NCBI GenBank assembly: GCA_030407005.1
Contig: JAUDYN010000006.1
Coordinates: forward strand, 2,046,001-2,110,000
Length of the DNA: 64,000 nucleotides
Reading direction: 5' to 3'
Origin: Desarmillaria ectypa
Lineage: Eukaryota > Basidiomycota > Agaricomycetes > Agaricales > Physalacriaceae
A program made the translations under genes and the position numbers. Under the pieces are notes generated by a model, which saw only the letters and a program-made list of their open reading frames with translations, had not been told where the DNA came from and did not search any database. How positions within the stretch are numbered: the first letter of the stretch is position 1; each line of letters starts with the position of its first letter. Shown piece after piece: positions 23,719-35,720 of the stretch.

Positions 23719-26700
23719 ATGGAGCTGGTGGTATCGCCACCTGGGCTGCAAGAAGCTACCAAAAACTCGACTACGACATGGCAGGTGGACCTGGAGTCAT
23801 TATTTCACCATGCCAAGGACCGCTTTCCTGATGTTGTATGGGAAGTTGGGATAGATGACCAGACGGAAGAGGTGTGGGGGCATAAAGGTGAGTACGATGG
23901 CCCTGACGATGTCGATATATGTTGATATTAATGATTACAAGCTATCGTATATGCCCGGGCACCTCCCAGCTTCCAAAGTCGCTACTTCAATTTCAAACCA
24001 AATACCGCTCCTTCGCCTCTTGGATACTCTTCACCCGTACCAACCACATCGGCCCTTTCTCTTTCTCTAGGACTCGACGTTCCTCATCTTGGCGATGACG
24101 ACTCGCGTACTTCGTCGCCAATGCGAGTCACGTCGCCAGCACCTTCCTCGATGACGGGCACCATTCTACGTTTAAATACCCCCATCAATCCCGCTCTTTT
24201 CTCCAACGAACTTGAATACCTTTATACTGGCCAAGGATTTGGAGAGGCCTTTGAATTTCTCTTTGACTCCTCGGAGTCGCGGCAGGAAGGCGATGCTGAA
24301 GAGCTACGTATCGACAAACTGCGAAAGGACCTCGTTTTCATGTGGCGATCCCGACTTTATTCTGACGTGCGTATTGAGCTCACAGGAACGTTCTCATCAT
24401 CCAGTCCTGAACACACGACTGCAATCTTCTCTTCGCACCGATTCATTCTGGTCTCGCGATGTTCCTATTTCCACACCGCCCTCATCTCGTGGCCATCTGC
24501 ACCCTCTAAGTCCACCTCTTCCGAACCTCTCACTCTTTCACTTCCTTCCCCACCGTTTACTCCCGCATCACTGCATTTCACGCTTGGGTTTATATATACC
24601 GGTACCCTCGTCTTTTCACATCGGAGTTACGATCTCGATACCGCCTTCCATATCCTTAGATCTGCCACTTACCTCTCTCTTCAAACTCTCTATGATGAAA
24701 TACAAGCACGCATTGTCCAAGAGATGATGCACGGCTTGTATCATGCATTCCTGGAATTCTCCGAGTATGAGCGTCTAACTGGAGGCAAATGGGGCACAGG
24801 TGGATGCAGATGTCGCCAGTGCGCCCGACGCGCACCCCGTGTCCTTGAATTCGCACTATCAGATGACGTTAAGAACGCTCACCTTGACCGCGGAGCCCGG
24901 CGAGCATTAGTTGGTCTCTTCGGCGAGGGCTGGTGTACATCAGAGTTTTCTACTCTCCCTCAAAAGATTAAAGATAATCTACTCAAGGGTGTTGGCAAGC
25001 GGACCACCCCGCAGAACGTCTTTGCGTTGCTTTTCGCCGCTGAGCATGCTCTCGGAAAGTTAAACAACGTCATCGATGCCTGGGCGGATTCAGTCCGGGA
25101 TATGATCTTATTGGGTCGAAAGACGATTGATAATGTATTGGCTTCCCAATCTGATACATGCTTCTCGCAACCCGACTGGCTCGAGCTGATGGAGACGGAC
25201 GGAGTGCGGTTTGAGGACGGCGAACGCGTTGACTGGATCATGGCGTCCGTTAAGAGAGGGGTAAATGACAAGAATGCTGCTATTGTGTATCAGACACTGG
25301 TGTCAAACATCCTGTTACGACCCCATCCGACGGAGAGCGACCAGGCCATGCTCCCCGGAACGAGCCACGTACGTGTTCAGGTAGAGCAGACTAGACTGGA
25401 TGTTTTATCCTGGTTACGCAAACGCTGGTTGGGCGTGAGGAATGAAGGTGGATTTGAGGAATTAGAGGGATGGGCCATTAAAGAAATAAGTGATAGTGAG
25501 TATGGCTGTTCCTTTCAGCTGCTTTTTCTAACGCCGCTTAGATATTGAAATCCCTGTCGATGATCTTCTGAAGCCCGCCCTGAATGGTGGTGCAAGGAAT
25601 AGTCCGCGAGCTTCCTTGAGCTCTCCAAAGGATGCCGACAAGGACAGCGACATGCAGTCTATGCGTGTAAGCGTCCTCTCCCGCAATCTTCCAACACGAT
25701 CGAACGCATCCATCACGCCTTCCGTGCGGACCGTGCGTACGACTGCATCTAGATTTTCTGTAGTTTCCACTTCCACCTCTGCCTCGTCTCCACGGCGGAA
25801 GGTCACAGATCCGCGACCGGATTCAAAGCTTACTCCACCCAAGTCATCTTCGCCTACTCCTACTCCCTCGCTCAATGAGCCCGCAGAGGAAACAGAAGCT
25901 CGCACAACACCAAGTGCACCTTTGCCCAAGAAGATAGTTGGACCTTCGTCTGTCTCTTCGCGACGGTCTCTGACATCGGCTTCTTCATTGTCTAGACCAA
26001 AATCCACGGCATCTGTTGCATCTGTTCGGACAGTCAGGAGCCAGGCTTCGACTGTTCGGAAATCAACGCCTGCCTCGAGTTTACGGCCGCAGTTATCAAT
26101 TGCATTATCACGGCCGAGCTCTCGAGTCTCGACGGCGAGCACGAACACAACGAACGATGGTGCTAGCACGGCATATAAAACGGCAACTTCGCGCTCTCGG
26201 AAGAGCTCGACCGCGTCCAATCTGAGTACTTCTTCTGTGAGGACTACAAAGTCAACGGCTAGTTTGGTTTCAAAATCGCCTTCCACGAGGAGTCCAGTTG
26301 TCAAGAAGGCACCGTCTGTCGCGTCGTCCATCCGCTCAACCACATCAACGACGTCAACTACCAGGAGAAGTATTTCGGGAACACCAGCGAAAAAGGAAGC
26401 AAAAATTCCTGTGCCTCCCCTTCCGAAAGCAGCTCCCAAAACTACGCGCGCGCAAAGTCTGGCATCAGAGCACAAGAAGACAGAAAGCGTGGCCAGCAGA
26501 AGCAGCAGCACATCAACGCTCAAACGCAAAGGTTCGTCAGATACGATCAAAACCACCACTGCTCCCAAAACGCCGCCTATCGAACCCGCCACCATTTCAT
26601 CTACTCCATGTTCACCTGTGTCCCCTCAGGCGAAGGGCGCAACCCTAGAAATTGGTATCCCTTGCATTATTTCCTCGCGGCGGAAGCGGTTCAAGGCCTA

Positions 26701-27094
26701 CGCTCGGTATATCGGAGAAGTCGAGGGAGAGTTAGGAAGCTGGGTCGGTGTTGAGGTTCCAGGAAATTTCGCTGGCGACCTTGGTGGCGAGTGGAATGAT
26801 GGCTCCTGGGGTGGCGTCCGATATTTCGATATTGGGGGGGGAGCAGGAAGTGAGTGGGGGGATGGCTCGGGATCAGGATTTGGAGGTCGACGTAAAGCTG
26901 ATTGGGTGCATATGCCCAGGAACGGGACTGTGAAGGGAGTGAAGAGACCTGCGGAAGGTATAGGTGGACGGGCGAAACGAATAAGAAGTTCCAGTCCTGC
27001 AGGAAGTGATAGCGAGGCGGCTGAGAGTCGAGGTTTGTTTGTGAGACCGCAGCAGGTATTGTATGTTGTAGACGCGATTGATGGAGACCTCTAG
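23719..27094 (+). CDS. BTB/POZ protein with C-terminal CAP-Gly-like domain
   Basis: Exons 23719-23887, 23942-25495 and 25542-27094 (169+1554+1553 nt) form one 1,091-residue frame from ATG (MELVVSPPG). A BTB/POZ-like fold begins near residue 195 (LYSDVRIEL, then IFSSHRFILVSRCSYFHTAL) and runs past residue 300 with FTLGFIYTGTLVF. A helical region follows (LLFAAEHALGKLNNVIDAWA), then a Ser/Thr/Lys-rich, basic disordered stretch (about 600-930). At about 943-1060 comes a CAP-Gly-like module (GELGSWVGVEV, NDGSWGGVRYF) containing a Gly-rich insert. BTB mediates oligomerisation or Cul3 docking; CAP-Gly binds tubulin or EB1 tails, and basic S/T-rich linkers often bind microtubules. A microtubule-associated role is inferred. 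Long antisense ORFs over the third exon are compositional shadows. Confidence 0.85.
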
Positions 27095-29639
27095 GGACAG
27101 TTTTCTACTTTTTAAGTTTTCCTTTTTCCTTCTCATTTCTCAAGTTACATACTGCATACCATCATGGATTTCCAAGTATCCCAACCCTCCTTATTTTACC
27201 TTTTCCCTAACCTTTGTCTGTTTCTTCTCCGTTTAGGCGCTACTTTGCTAATTATCGCATCTGTTATATTTAGTTGACACACTCATTAAATTGATATGCA
27301 ACTTATCTGTTTTAGTAGAACGAAAACTATACTTGCTGTGAAACTATAGATGTTTTGGATGAGAATTGTTTGCAACTTTGACCTCAGACTAGCCTATGAC
27401 TGAATAATGTTGAAAGAGATGCTTGGAAGAGATGCATTGGTGTATTTTGTTTCAAGATTTGGGCATACCCTGGTATTTGTCAAGTTGAAGTCTGTTTGGG
27501 TAATGAACTTTAAATGTCGTCACAAAGAAAGGACATAGGAAGCATTCCCTTCATTTTTGGCCTTCGTTCCGGCCCCGACTCAATTTACAATCGCACATTT
27601 ACGGAACCGAGTCTGATGACTCTGAAAAGAAGAAACGATCGAGAAACTACTTGCGTGTCATGCTTCCGTGACTGCCATGATACTAATATTGAAAATATTA
27701 CAGACAAATTGCAGACAAACATGTGACCCGGAGATGTCTTGGAAGTTGGAGGAAGATTGGACCCGGGGACTGAGGTGGAGGTCAAAATAGCGCTCCGATA
27801 TCGAATGATACTATCTTATGCATCGGTTTATACCGTGGCTACGAGCGTGTCAATGTAGGGTTGGTTTTATTCAACATTTGTGCAAGAGCCTGCCATAAAT
27901 TTAAAGTCTTCATATTGAATGCTCGGAATTCGGAATCGGGCCGGCGAACGAGAAGGTGATGACTAAAAATGGGTAGTCACACTGTAACCACGACCTCCCA
28001 CCGACGAGTTTTCCTTGCATGCGGCTGCGCGTCTCTTCTGCGGTAAACGCGAAGTTGGACGATTTTGATGGCGTATCGAACACCCTCAATATTTGCATAC
28101 CGCGAAATCCGCTAAGGTCTTCTCTCACGCCTTTTCGCCAACATTTTCCGGTGCGAATACTACACGCGTATCAAGGGTTAGCTATTACTTGAGTACTTTG
28201 AATATGAAGCAAACTGAATTCAGCATAAGGTTATTCTTCACCGCTGTTCTCGCCTCTTCTACAGAAGCCGAAAGAATATTAGTTGACGGCGCTTGTAGGT
28301 TCCGTACCAGTCGACTCCGAGTCTGATTGTGCTCTTGGAACGGGTAACATTTCTATGTGTATCCCATCTCTGCCAGCTCACACTCCCCTCTCCTTCGGTA
28401 TTACTGGCGATCCATAGCTTCGAGGATATGGAACTCTCGAAATATTCATGTTGGCTGTTCGTTTTGGGAGATACATCTGGCATGTCATCGGGTTCGTGAC
28501 AAGGAATCCTGCCGCACTGACCAGTATCATTGAGCGTCATGTCTTGGTAATGTTATCAACCTTCGGGGGATACTTGCGCGTACTAATTTCTGTACAAAGT
28601 TTCGAGTCCAAGAACCGTCTCTTACTTGTACGTCCCGAGTCGATGCGTCGGGTATTCCCGTTCAAAGAAACTGCATGCATACTCGGAGAGTCAAAAACAT
28701 AGCTGGAAAATTGTCATTCATGTCGGGTCGAAGTGAAGTTGTGACTGAATGAAGTCGATGGCTTATCACTCCGCAAGGTTGATGTTTCCGTGGCGTATAT
28801 GTAACACAAATGCTCATTATTTCCCTTCATATCGTCAGAAATCATCTATTCCAGAACAGGTCTTTCGTGGACGCAAACTTTTAGCCGTTGCGATAAACAA
28901 CTCGTTTCAGAACAAGTCTGACCTTGGTCCTTCTCAAGACGTTGCTTCTTTGTTAATCCACCTCCGCTGCTATCACTATAATGCATCAGCGTTTCTACCC
29001 GACTTGACAAGAGGTGTCGGTGAAGAAAATAAACAACGGGCCTAATGTAGACCATTCTAAAAATGTACTTTCAGCGCAGTTTATGTGTTTCCACTTAACC
29101 CCGTAGCTTTTTTGGAATATCGACTGATGAAATCCGAGATAGCCGTTATCCGTGATAAAAACTCTGGTCAGGGCTCCAAGAGGCGAACACCAAGTAGGGG
29201 CGCATATGCAAAAAAGGGGGGGGGAAAGATTACGAATCCAAGACACCACCACAGTACGGTCACACGGAAATGTATTATGCGGGAAAAAAGCAATTTGCCA
29301 CACAGCGGATTTCATAAAAGATCGAAAAAAGCGGGTGAGGATTTCCGTCGCATTCCAGGATGCAACTCTAATTGCAAAGGGCAGTACTCGTGACCCAGAT
29401 GGCAAGTTGCGCGCGTTTACAAATGGAGGCTAGCCTAACGCGCCAAAATACGAAAATTAATGATGCTCCAAACTTTTTTCAAGCCACCCAAACGTTGAAA
29501 GTGCTCAACGCTTCAAGGTGCGCTTGGTTTCGATTTTCTACACTATCTTCTCTTTTAGCTTGATCGTATTCTGTAGAATAGCTCTGGCATCAGACATACA
29601 AAGTTCCCTATCTTAGTCGGCCAGGAATGCATTCGCGCT
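27095..29639. other. 2.5-kb intergenic region
   Basis: No gene can be supported. Candidate ORFs (27910-28128 minus, 28995-29405 minus, 29085-29433 plus) have no domain or splice support. A nine-G run lies at about 29216-29224. The right end merges into the alcohol dehydrogenase promoter. Confidence 0.4.
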
Positions 29640-29891
29640 CGAAACCCCTCTTTCACCCCCACAGTGATCGTTCAAAAGGGGCGCGTAGGTGATCAGCTGA
29701 ATCCCCTAGGTGTGCCCCGTGGGGTAGGACTGTCTCACAAATGGCGCATGTCTCGGAATCCCGCAGGGGTGGCCATCCGCCCAGCTTGAGCCCGCCTAGA
29801 GGATATAAAAGCGCGTCGGTCGCGTCCCAATCTTCACCAATCCACTCCTTCTCTCATTCCCTCTTGAAATTAAAGCTTTTATTTATCAACA
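29640..29891 (+). promoter_or_regulatory. Alcohol dehydrogenase promoter with TATA box and C4T/G4 elements
   Basis: A strong TATA box, TATAAAA at 29804-29810, is 82 bp upstream of the ATG, followed by a pyrimidine-rich stretch and CAACAATG at the start. Between 29640 and 29730 there are repeated CCCCT/AGGGG cores (ACCCCTC, AAAAGGGGCG, ATCCCCTAGG) and a palindrome CCCCGTGGGG. Such cores are bound by stress (Msn2/4-type) and carbon-catabolite (Mig1/CreA-type) zinc-finger factors in ascomycetes. Regulation here is inferred. Confidence 0.6.
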
Positions 29892-31426
29892 ATGCCCAAC
29901 TTCCAGATCCCCAAGGTCCAGAAGGTCGCCCAAGTCGAGGAGACCGGAGGCACCATCAAGATCAAGAACAACTACCCCGTGAAGCAGCAGAACGATCTCG
30001 CTCCCGGAGAATGTCTCGTCAAAATGGAAGCTTCAGGTTCGTGAATATTTCTCATCCCCCATTTTAGCGGTTCTGAGCATCTTTCCAGGATGCTGTCACA
30101 CCGACTTGCACGCCGCCATTGGTGACTGGCCCGTCCTTCCCAAGATCCCCCTCATCGGTGGACATGAAGGTGTTGGCATTGTTGTAGCCATTGGAAACAA
30201 CACCAACGCGTCGTATGTCTACTCTCGCATGATATAAAATCTATTAACTAAGCTTTCGATAGGCCTGTTCAGCTGGGTGATCGCGTCGGGATCAAATGGC
30301 TCGCTGATTCTTGCTTGAACTGTGAGGATTGCCGCAAAGGCCGCGAACAGAGTGAGCACTTCAGTATATATTTCTATACTATCGACTGACTCTTTTTCTC
30401 AGACTGCTCTCAGGCCAAGTTGAGCGGTTACACCGTCGACGGTACCTTCGCCGAATACGTGGTTTCCTACGTCAACCATGTTACCCCCATCCCCGAAGGC
30501 TTTCCTTCCGATGCTGCTGCTTCCATCCTTTGTGCTGTACGTTTTTATCCCCTCTGGTGATATCGGTCATTGTCTCAGTATTTCATAGGGTGTCACCGTC
30601 TACCGTGCCATCAAATACAGCCAGACCAATGCCGGAGACTGGATCGTCCTTCCTGGTGCTGGAGGAGGTCTCGGACATCTTGGTGCGGCTCTTTACAAGC
30701 ATCCCTCTTGAATATCAATTAACCGTCCTTGCAGCTGTCCAATACGCTCGTACTCGTGGCCTCCGTGTCATTGCTATCGGTATGTCAGTATTATGCATTT
30801 TTCCAAAAATTTGCCGACTTCTTTCGCAGATAGCGGCGCCGAGAAGAAGAAACTTTGCCTGAGCCTCGGTGCTGAGGTTTGGATCGACTTCAAGGAATCC
30901 AAGAACATCGTCGAAGATGTCAAGGCCGCCACTGGTGGTTTCGGTGCTCACTCGGCTGTTGTCACTGCTGCCCACGTAAGTCGACCGTCTTTTTTTCCTC
31001 GTGAATTTCCATCTGAAGTTGTCTTGTAGAGCTCCGGCTACACCCAGGCACTCGACTACCTCCGCCCCGGTGCTACGCTTATGGCAGTCGGTCTCCCCGG
31101 AGCTTCCACCTTGGACGCGTCCATCTTCTTCACTGTCTTCAAGGTACTTATTTTGGCGTCCGCTCTCATTCCCGCCGGTCTAACATCTATTTCAGAGTAT
31201 CAGTATCCTCGGCTCCTACGTCGGAAACCGACAGGATGCACGGGAGGCCCTCGACCTTGCCGCTCGTGGTCAAGTCAAGGTTCACTTCGTCACCAAGGAC
31301 CTCAAGGAGCTCCAAAAGTAAGTTCATCCTTTTCATCCCGACAGGTATTGATCATCCTTTAGCGTCTACGACGGAATGGTTGCCGGAAAGGTTGCGGGCC
31401 GTGTTGTTTTCGACCTCAAGAAGTAA
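29892..31426 (+). CDS. Zinc-dependent alcohol dehydrogenase (ADH1-like)
   Basis: Ten exons: 29892-30036, 30089-30212, 30263-30351, 30403-30536, 30589-30682, 30735-30779, 30830-30975, 31030-31143, 31196-31317 and 31363-31426, summing to 1,077 nt, encode 358 residues. Catalytic-zinc features are present ([21 protein letters not shown]). The structural zinc lobe is C-x2-C-x2-C-x7-C ([15 protein letters not shown]). The NAD(P) Rossmann motif is [14 protein letters not shown]. Size and layout match tetrameric yeast-type ADH, which interconverts ethanol and acetaldehyde in the cytosol. Codons are strongly C-biased at third positions and the promoter has a clear TATA box, both signs of a highly expressed gene. 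Every intron is about 45-55 nt. I see no defect. Confidence 0.95.
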
Positions 31427-31537
31427 ATGAGTCAAGGATTGGATAAGAAGAAAAAAAGTTACTGTAAAAATATCATTTCGTATTTATTCTATCTTTCGGA
31501 ATGGAATCATTGACATTGTACATCCTATTCGTCTGCC

Positions 31538-32362
31538 TCAATCCGCCTCATCTTCCCCGTCTTTGTCTTCTACCCATCTAATTATTTCTCGATAATAAGT
31601 TTTTTTGGTTTCTTCGTCTCTCTCCACATTCCTGACCAGTCCGTAACCAGAATAATAATACCCTGTCGTTCCTGCGACTTCGCAATACATGTTGGCTTCT
31701 AGATCAACACCATCACTCAGAATCTCTACAAGGCCCCACATTCCTCGTTGGACACATTCTACGGCTAAGTCCGTCATATAGGCGGGGTGCAGATCTTCGA
31801 TATTATCCTGTCCTATAGCATGCACCGTTATGATCGTCTCTTGCGATGCAGGCTCTAAGTACATCCTGGGTTAGTGAACCGTTCGCAATCATGATCCGCA
31901 GAACATTGGCGCAGTGTTTCAACGATTCAACGTTCTCTATGTCGATGGGAAATGTGAACCTGCGGCATGCCAAGACGGGGGAGACAGGATTCGTGTAAAC
32001 GGGCAGAGAGTGACATGGATTGCTTAGGGACTCATGCACGGAATACTGGAAGAAGAGTTCGCCTCGTCTGTAAATCAGGATGAGTCAATATCTGGAATGA
32101 TTAACGAGGCTTAAGTGCACTTACGATGAGAGTATTGCGTGTTCGAGCATGTACCAGAAATTAATTCTTGGAACGACTATCACTGTCTACGGGATATCCA
32201 TTTAGATGAAGCTCATGAGTAGGAACATCCACATACCTGAACGATGGCGCATAAATATAGCAGCTCTGGAGGTGTGTCTCGGAGTTCGGAGGAGAAGTCT
32301 ACGTAGACACGATCTACCAGCTCTGTGTTTGTATACATGAGATCCAACTTGGAGTCGTCCAT
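31538..32362 (-). CDS. Unknown protein, four exons
   Basis: Exons 32362-32237, 32186-32125, 32067-31863 and 31807-31538 total 663 nt, or 220 residues. The third junction uses a 55-nt intron (GTACTT...GACAG with an ATAAC branch-like site), which resolves an apparent frameshift. The protein starts MDDSKLDLMYTNTELVDRVY. It has a hydrophobic stretch ELLYLCAIVQTVIVVPRINF near residues 32-51 and ends in an acidic tail (WVEDKDGEDEAD). It is probably globular and helical. The frame upstream of the ATG is open to about 32477, so a 5' exon may be missing. I do not recognise the family. The stop is 111 bp from the convergent ADH stop. Confidence 0.5.
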
Positions 32363-33558
32363 GGAGTAGTACTTTTCTCATGCGGAGAAGTCGCACTTCT
32401 TGAGAGGAGTTGAGGAACTGCATTATGAGACGAAGGGAAGCGGAGGAAAATTTCTGACTTATGCGTTGCATCTCCAAGTTTATATCCTCATTGAAATAGG
32501 ACAGACCGAGATGCGGAAATAATAAGCTATTGAGATAAGCGGGTAATTCTCCAGCCGCTCACCCGGATATAGCAGGGGGCCCTCGCAAACAGGCGAGGGT
32601 TATCGTTGTTCATCTAGCTATTTATCTACACTGTACACTTAATAGAAGTAATACTACGTAGTAAACAAGGCCGAGGAGAAGAACAGGCTTCCTTGCCTGA
32701 CAACCGAAGATCACGATGCCAACTGTACTGCGATGCACGACACTTGATACTCCAACATGAGCCATTATCGGGACACGGATCAAAAGACAATAAGCCTGGA
32801 AAGCATTCAAAACGCTGGCTGGCCAAACTGCTATAGAACAACCATAGAAACACGCCAGACAAAAAGATCGCAATGAACATATCTGAACAAAAGCGTCGGG
32901 TACATCGACATCAAAAATACCTGCTTGCTGCTTGACCCGTGGTCCCTAACGCCAGACTACATTGACTTGCACTCAAAATTAGTCTTCAAATGCATGGAAA
33001 ATTGTTGCAGCAACAAGGTAGCGACAAGCTGTACCTGCTTCATAGTCATAAGGAACTACTGAGCAATGTAAGCCCCAAAACGGTTGTTTTCACGGGCCGG
33101 TGCCATGTCAGTTTTTAACAAGGGTCTTACTGTGCCATTGCCTTGATGCAAGGACCTTCTTAGTGTTATTGACTTCGGGTTTCCCTTCCATAGATCTTCA
33201 AGCTTCAAATTCTACAACAGCTTGGATTGCCTACAAGGTAGTGAGGATGGGGTTTCGTAGTCCAATACCTGTGGTCCTTGCGTCCGGCGTGCCTTGTAAT
33301 GGTGAGATGAGACGTGATGTGAGACGTGATCGGCTTCGACTTTATTTTCTCCGCATTACTTGTACTTCTTCCACAAATTCTATCCTACAGACAAAAACTG
33401 GATACTATGTAAGTGTACGAACGAGAAATGTCCATTGTAAGATACTAATGATCGATGGTTTTAGTGTTGTAAGAAAAGAGGTATCAAAGATATGCAATAA
33501 ATAAATAGCATCCGTATCAGACTCATCATCAAGGCATCCGTAGAAAATGCCCCGTAGC
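32363..33558. other. Intergenic region
   Basis: No supportable gene. Short ORFs such as 33100-33504 (+) have no domain. The right end is the 3' flank of the Chs4-like gene. Confidence 0.4.
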
Positions 33559-35720
33559 TCACATGATAACACACTCCTTGTCCTCAGCCTTCGCGCCATG
33601 GAAGCCCATCTCCGCGAACGTAGCAGGACCGGGCGGCTTAGGTTTATCCTGCGCAGGAGGCTGTGGAGTCGCAGCCACGCCACTAGGGATTCTACCTGTA
33701 GCCGGACTGCCTGTTCTTCTCCCCATCCCCACTGGCGACTCCATTCTTTGTGGTCTCAACGAAGGGGAAGGCGATGATGATGTTGACGGAGGAGCCGAGT
33801 TGAAACCCGGATCTGCAAGTGAGTACCGGTTTCGTCCCGGCATCTGCTGCGGTTGCAGGGTTCCCCCGCTGTTCCCTCTCACTGGTGGAGGCATAGGAGG
33901 ACTGTTTGGTGGAGGCATGCTAATGCTGCTCCGATGTGGTGGCGTCGACTGAGGCATATCCATAAGCGTGTTCTTGCGGATCACTTCAACAACATTCGGG
34001 TTGCCGGAAGTCGTTCCATGGCGAGCGCCTCGGGGTTGTGCTTCCGATTTCAGACGAGCTTGGGTTCGGGTCCGCACAAGCTTGGATTCGGTAATGACGT
34101 CGTGCTCCTGGCGGGAAAGAGGAGCTGGACGTGACTGAGTAAGAGCATCAAGTCGATCTCGAGCATCAGTGTTGCCGTGCGAATCAGCCTACGAAGAAGA
34201 TCAGAACAAAGACAGAAAATGGAGACAGCAAACTCACCTTTTGGTACCAATCGATAGCCTTAGCTACATCAATCGGTCCGCCTACGCCTACTTCGGCATA
34301 GTAACCCATGGCGAATTCTGCGCTTGGCAGCCCCCGTTTTGCAGCGCGCTCCGCAAATACCCAAGCTAAGCCTTCGTCCTTCTCGAATGCACCTTCTGAT
34401 CCACACAGGAACCATTTCGAGAGTGCCATGTCAGCCTCAACCTCCCCCGCTTGCGAGGCTTTGGAGTACCATTCGACTGATTGAAGAGCATCAAACTGCC
34501 AGGGGTATTGGGCAAATTCGTACGCATGTGCAAGCTTGTATTGAGCGGGAGGGAAGTGAAGGTAAGCTGACCGCTCGAGATGAGTACGGGCTTCGAGGGC
34601 TGGAGATGAACCAGCGGGTATGAGAGGCTGTAAAAGAGCTGATGGAACGGAGACAAGGTTGAATTCGTTGAGAAGAATAAGTGCATACACGTATGCAGGC
34701 TGTGGCGTTTCCAGAGAAGATAGAGTAGCAGCACGTTGAATGAGAGGCAGAGCAGTCTGGGGCGATGAAGGAAGACCAAGCTGGCCTAGCAAGTGAGCCA
34801 TGCCCATCCGCTGTTTGATGAATTAGATTAAATCAAGAAGAAAGTAAGAACGAACGCACGTAGATGCTCGCCTCGACGCCAAACTTGACACCGCGTTCGA
34901 AACAGTCACGGGCATGGGTCAGGTCATTGAATGTTTCGTAATCTCTGCCCAGACGGAACCACGCCTTGTGGAATCCAGCGCGAGCAGCGGACTCGAAGTC
35001 CCTGAACGCTGCCCGTGGGTTGGGTGGTAGCTGGTCGGGGAATGCACCACTGGCAGCGAGTGTAGCTCGCAAGTACAGCGCTTCTGGTTGCGGCGGCTGC
35101 GACGAGGCAAGTGACAGGATGATTGATATAGCATATTGGACTAAGCGGGAAAGATTCGGATCTGTTATCGTTATTGGACCAACGACGGGCTCATTGGGCG
35201 CAGCGTGAGTGTGTCTGTCTACAAGATACAGCACGTCTCGACACCAAGCGATGCGCAATGCAGGGTCGTGAGAAAGCTGTTGCACGGTGCTCAGAGCAGA
35301 GTCGAGCGACGGTATCGTGGGGATCGGCGCTGTGAGCGACGTTTGTGGAGGCGTTGGCGGCAGGGGCGGCCGTCCAAAAGTGGAGAACATCGACGGTGTC
35401 CTACCGATGGCGGCGATGGACTGTGTCACGTCTACATGAGACGGCGGCGAGGGCGAGCCAGGATACGGTAGAGCGAATCCAGGATTATAGTTTATCGACG
35501 ACGACATTGTAGGCGGTGACATGACACGCGACATTGCGTCTAGGTCGGCGGCGACGCTGGTGGCTTGGTGGGCGCGAGGAGCGGGCAAAGGTGTCGCGGC
35601 GCTGATGCCGACCTCGTAGGGATGGTACCGGATTTCTGGCGGGTGGGGCGGGAGCGGCGGCGGGCCAGGGGTGGCGTCGTCGTAGTCGTAGGGACGCGGT
35701 GGTACGGGGGGCAAAGACAT
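33559..35720 (-). CDS. Sel1-repeat protein, Chs4/Skt5-like chitin synthase activator
   Basis: Exons 35720-34860, 34810-34238 and 34188-33559 (861+573+630 nt) encode 687 residues. The N-terminal 170 residues are Pro-rich and disordered. A run of Sel1/TPR-like repeats spans about 190-490 (ARAGFHKAWFRLGRDYE; KLAHAYEFAQ; AQYKLAHAYE; AKRGLPSAEFAMGYYAEVGV; AKAIDWYQK), ending in the SHGNTDARDRLDAL repeat. A second Pro/Ser-rich region follows, and the protein ends KECVIM, a CAAX box predicted to be farnesylated. That architecture is that of Skt5/Chs4, which anchors and activates a chitin synthase at the plasma membrane during septation. It could alternatively be a paralogous Sel1 regulator. The intergenic distance to the photoreceptor gene upstream is 1.5 kb. 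Confidence 0.85.

Noticed and set aside
25528..26595. 355-codon minus-strand ORF
   Set aside because: It is antisense to the S/T-rich exon of the BTB/CAP-Gly gene; Val/Asp/Glu-rich composition is what the complement of Ser/Thr/Arg codons gives.
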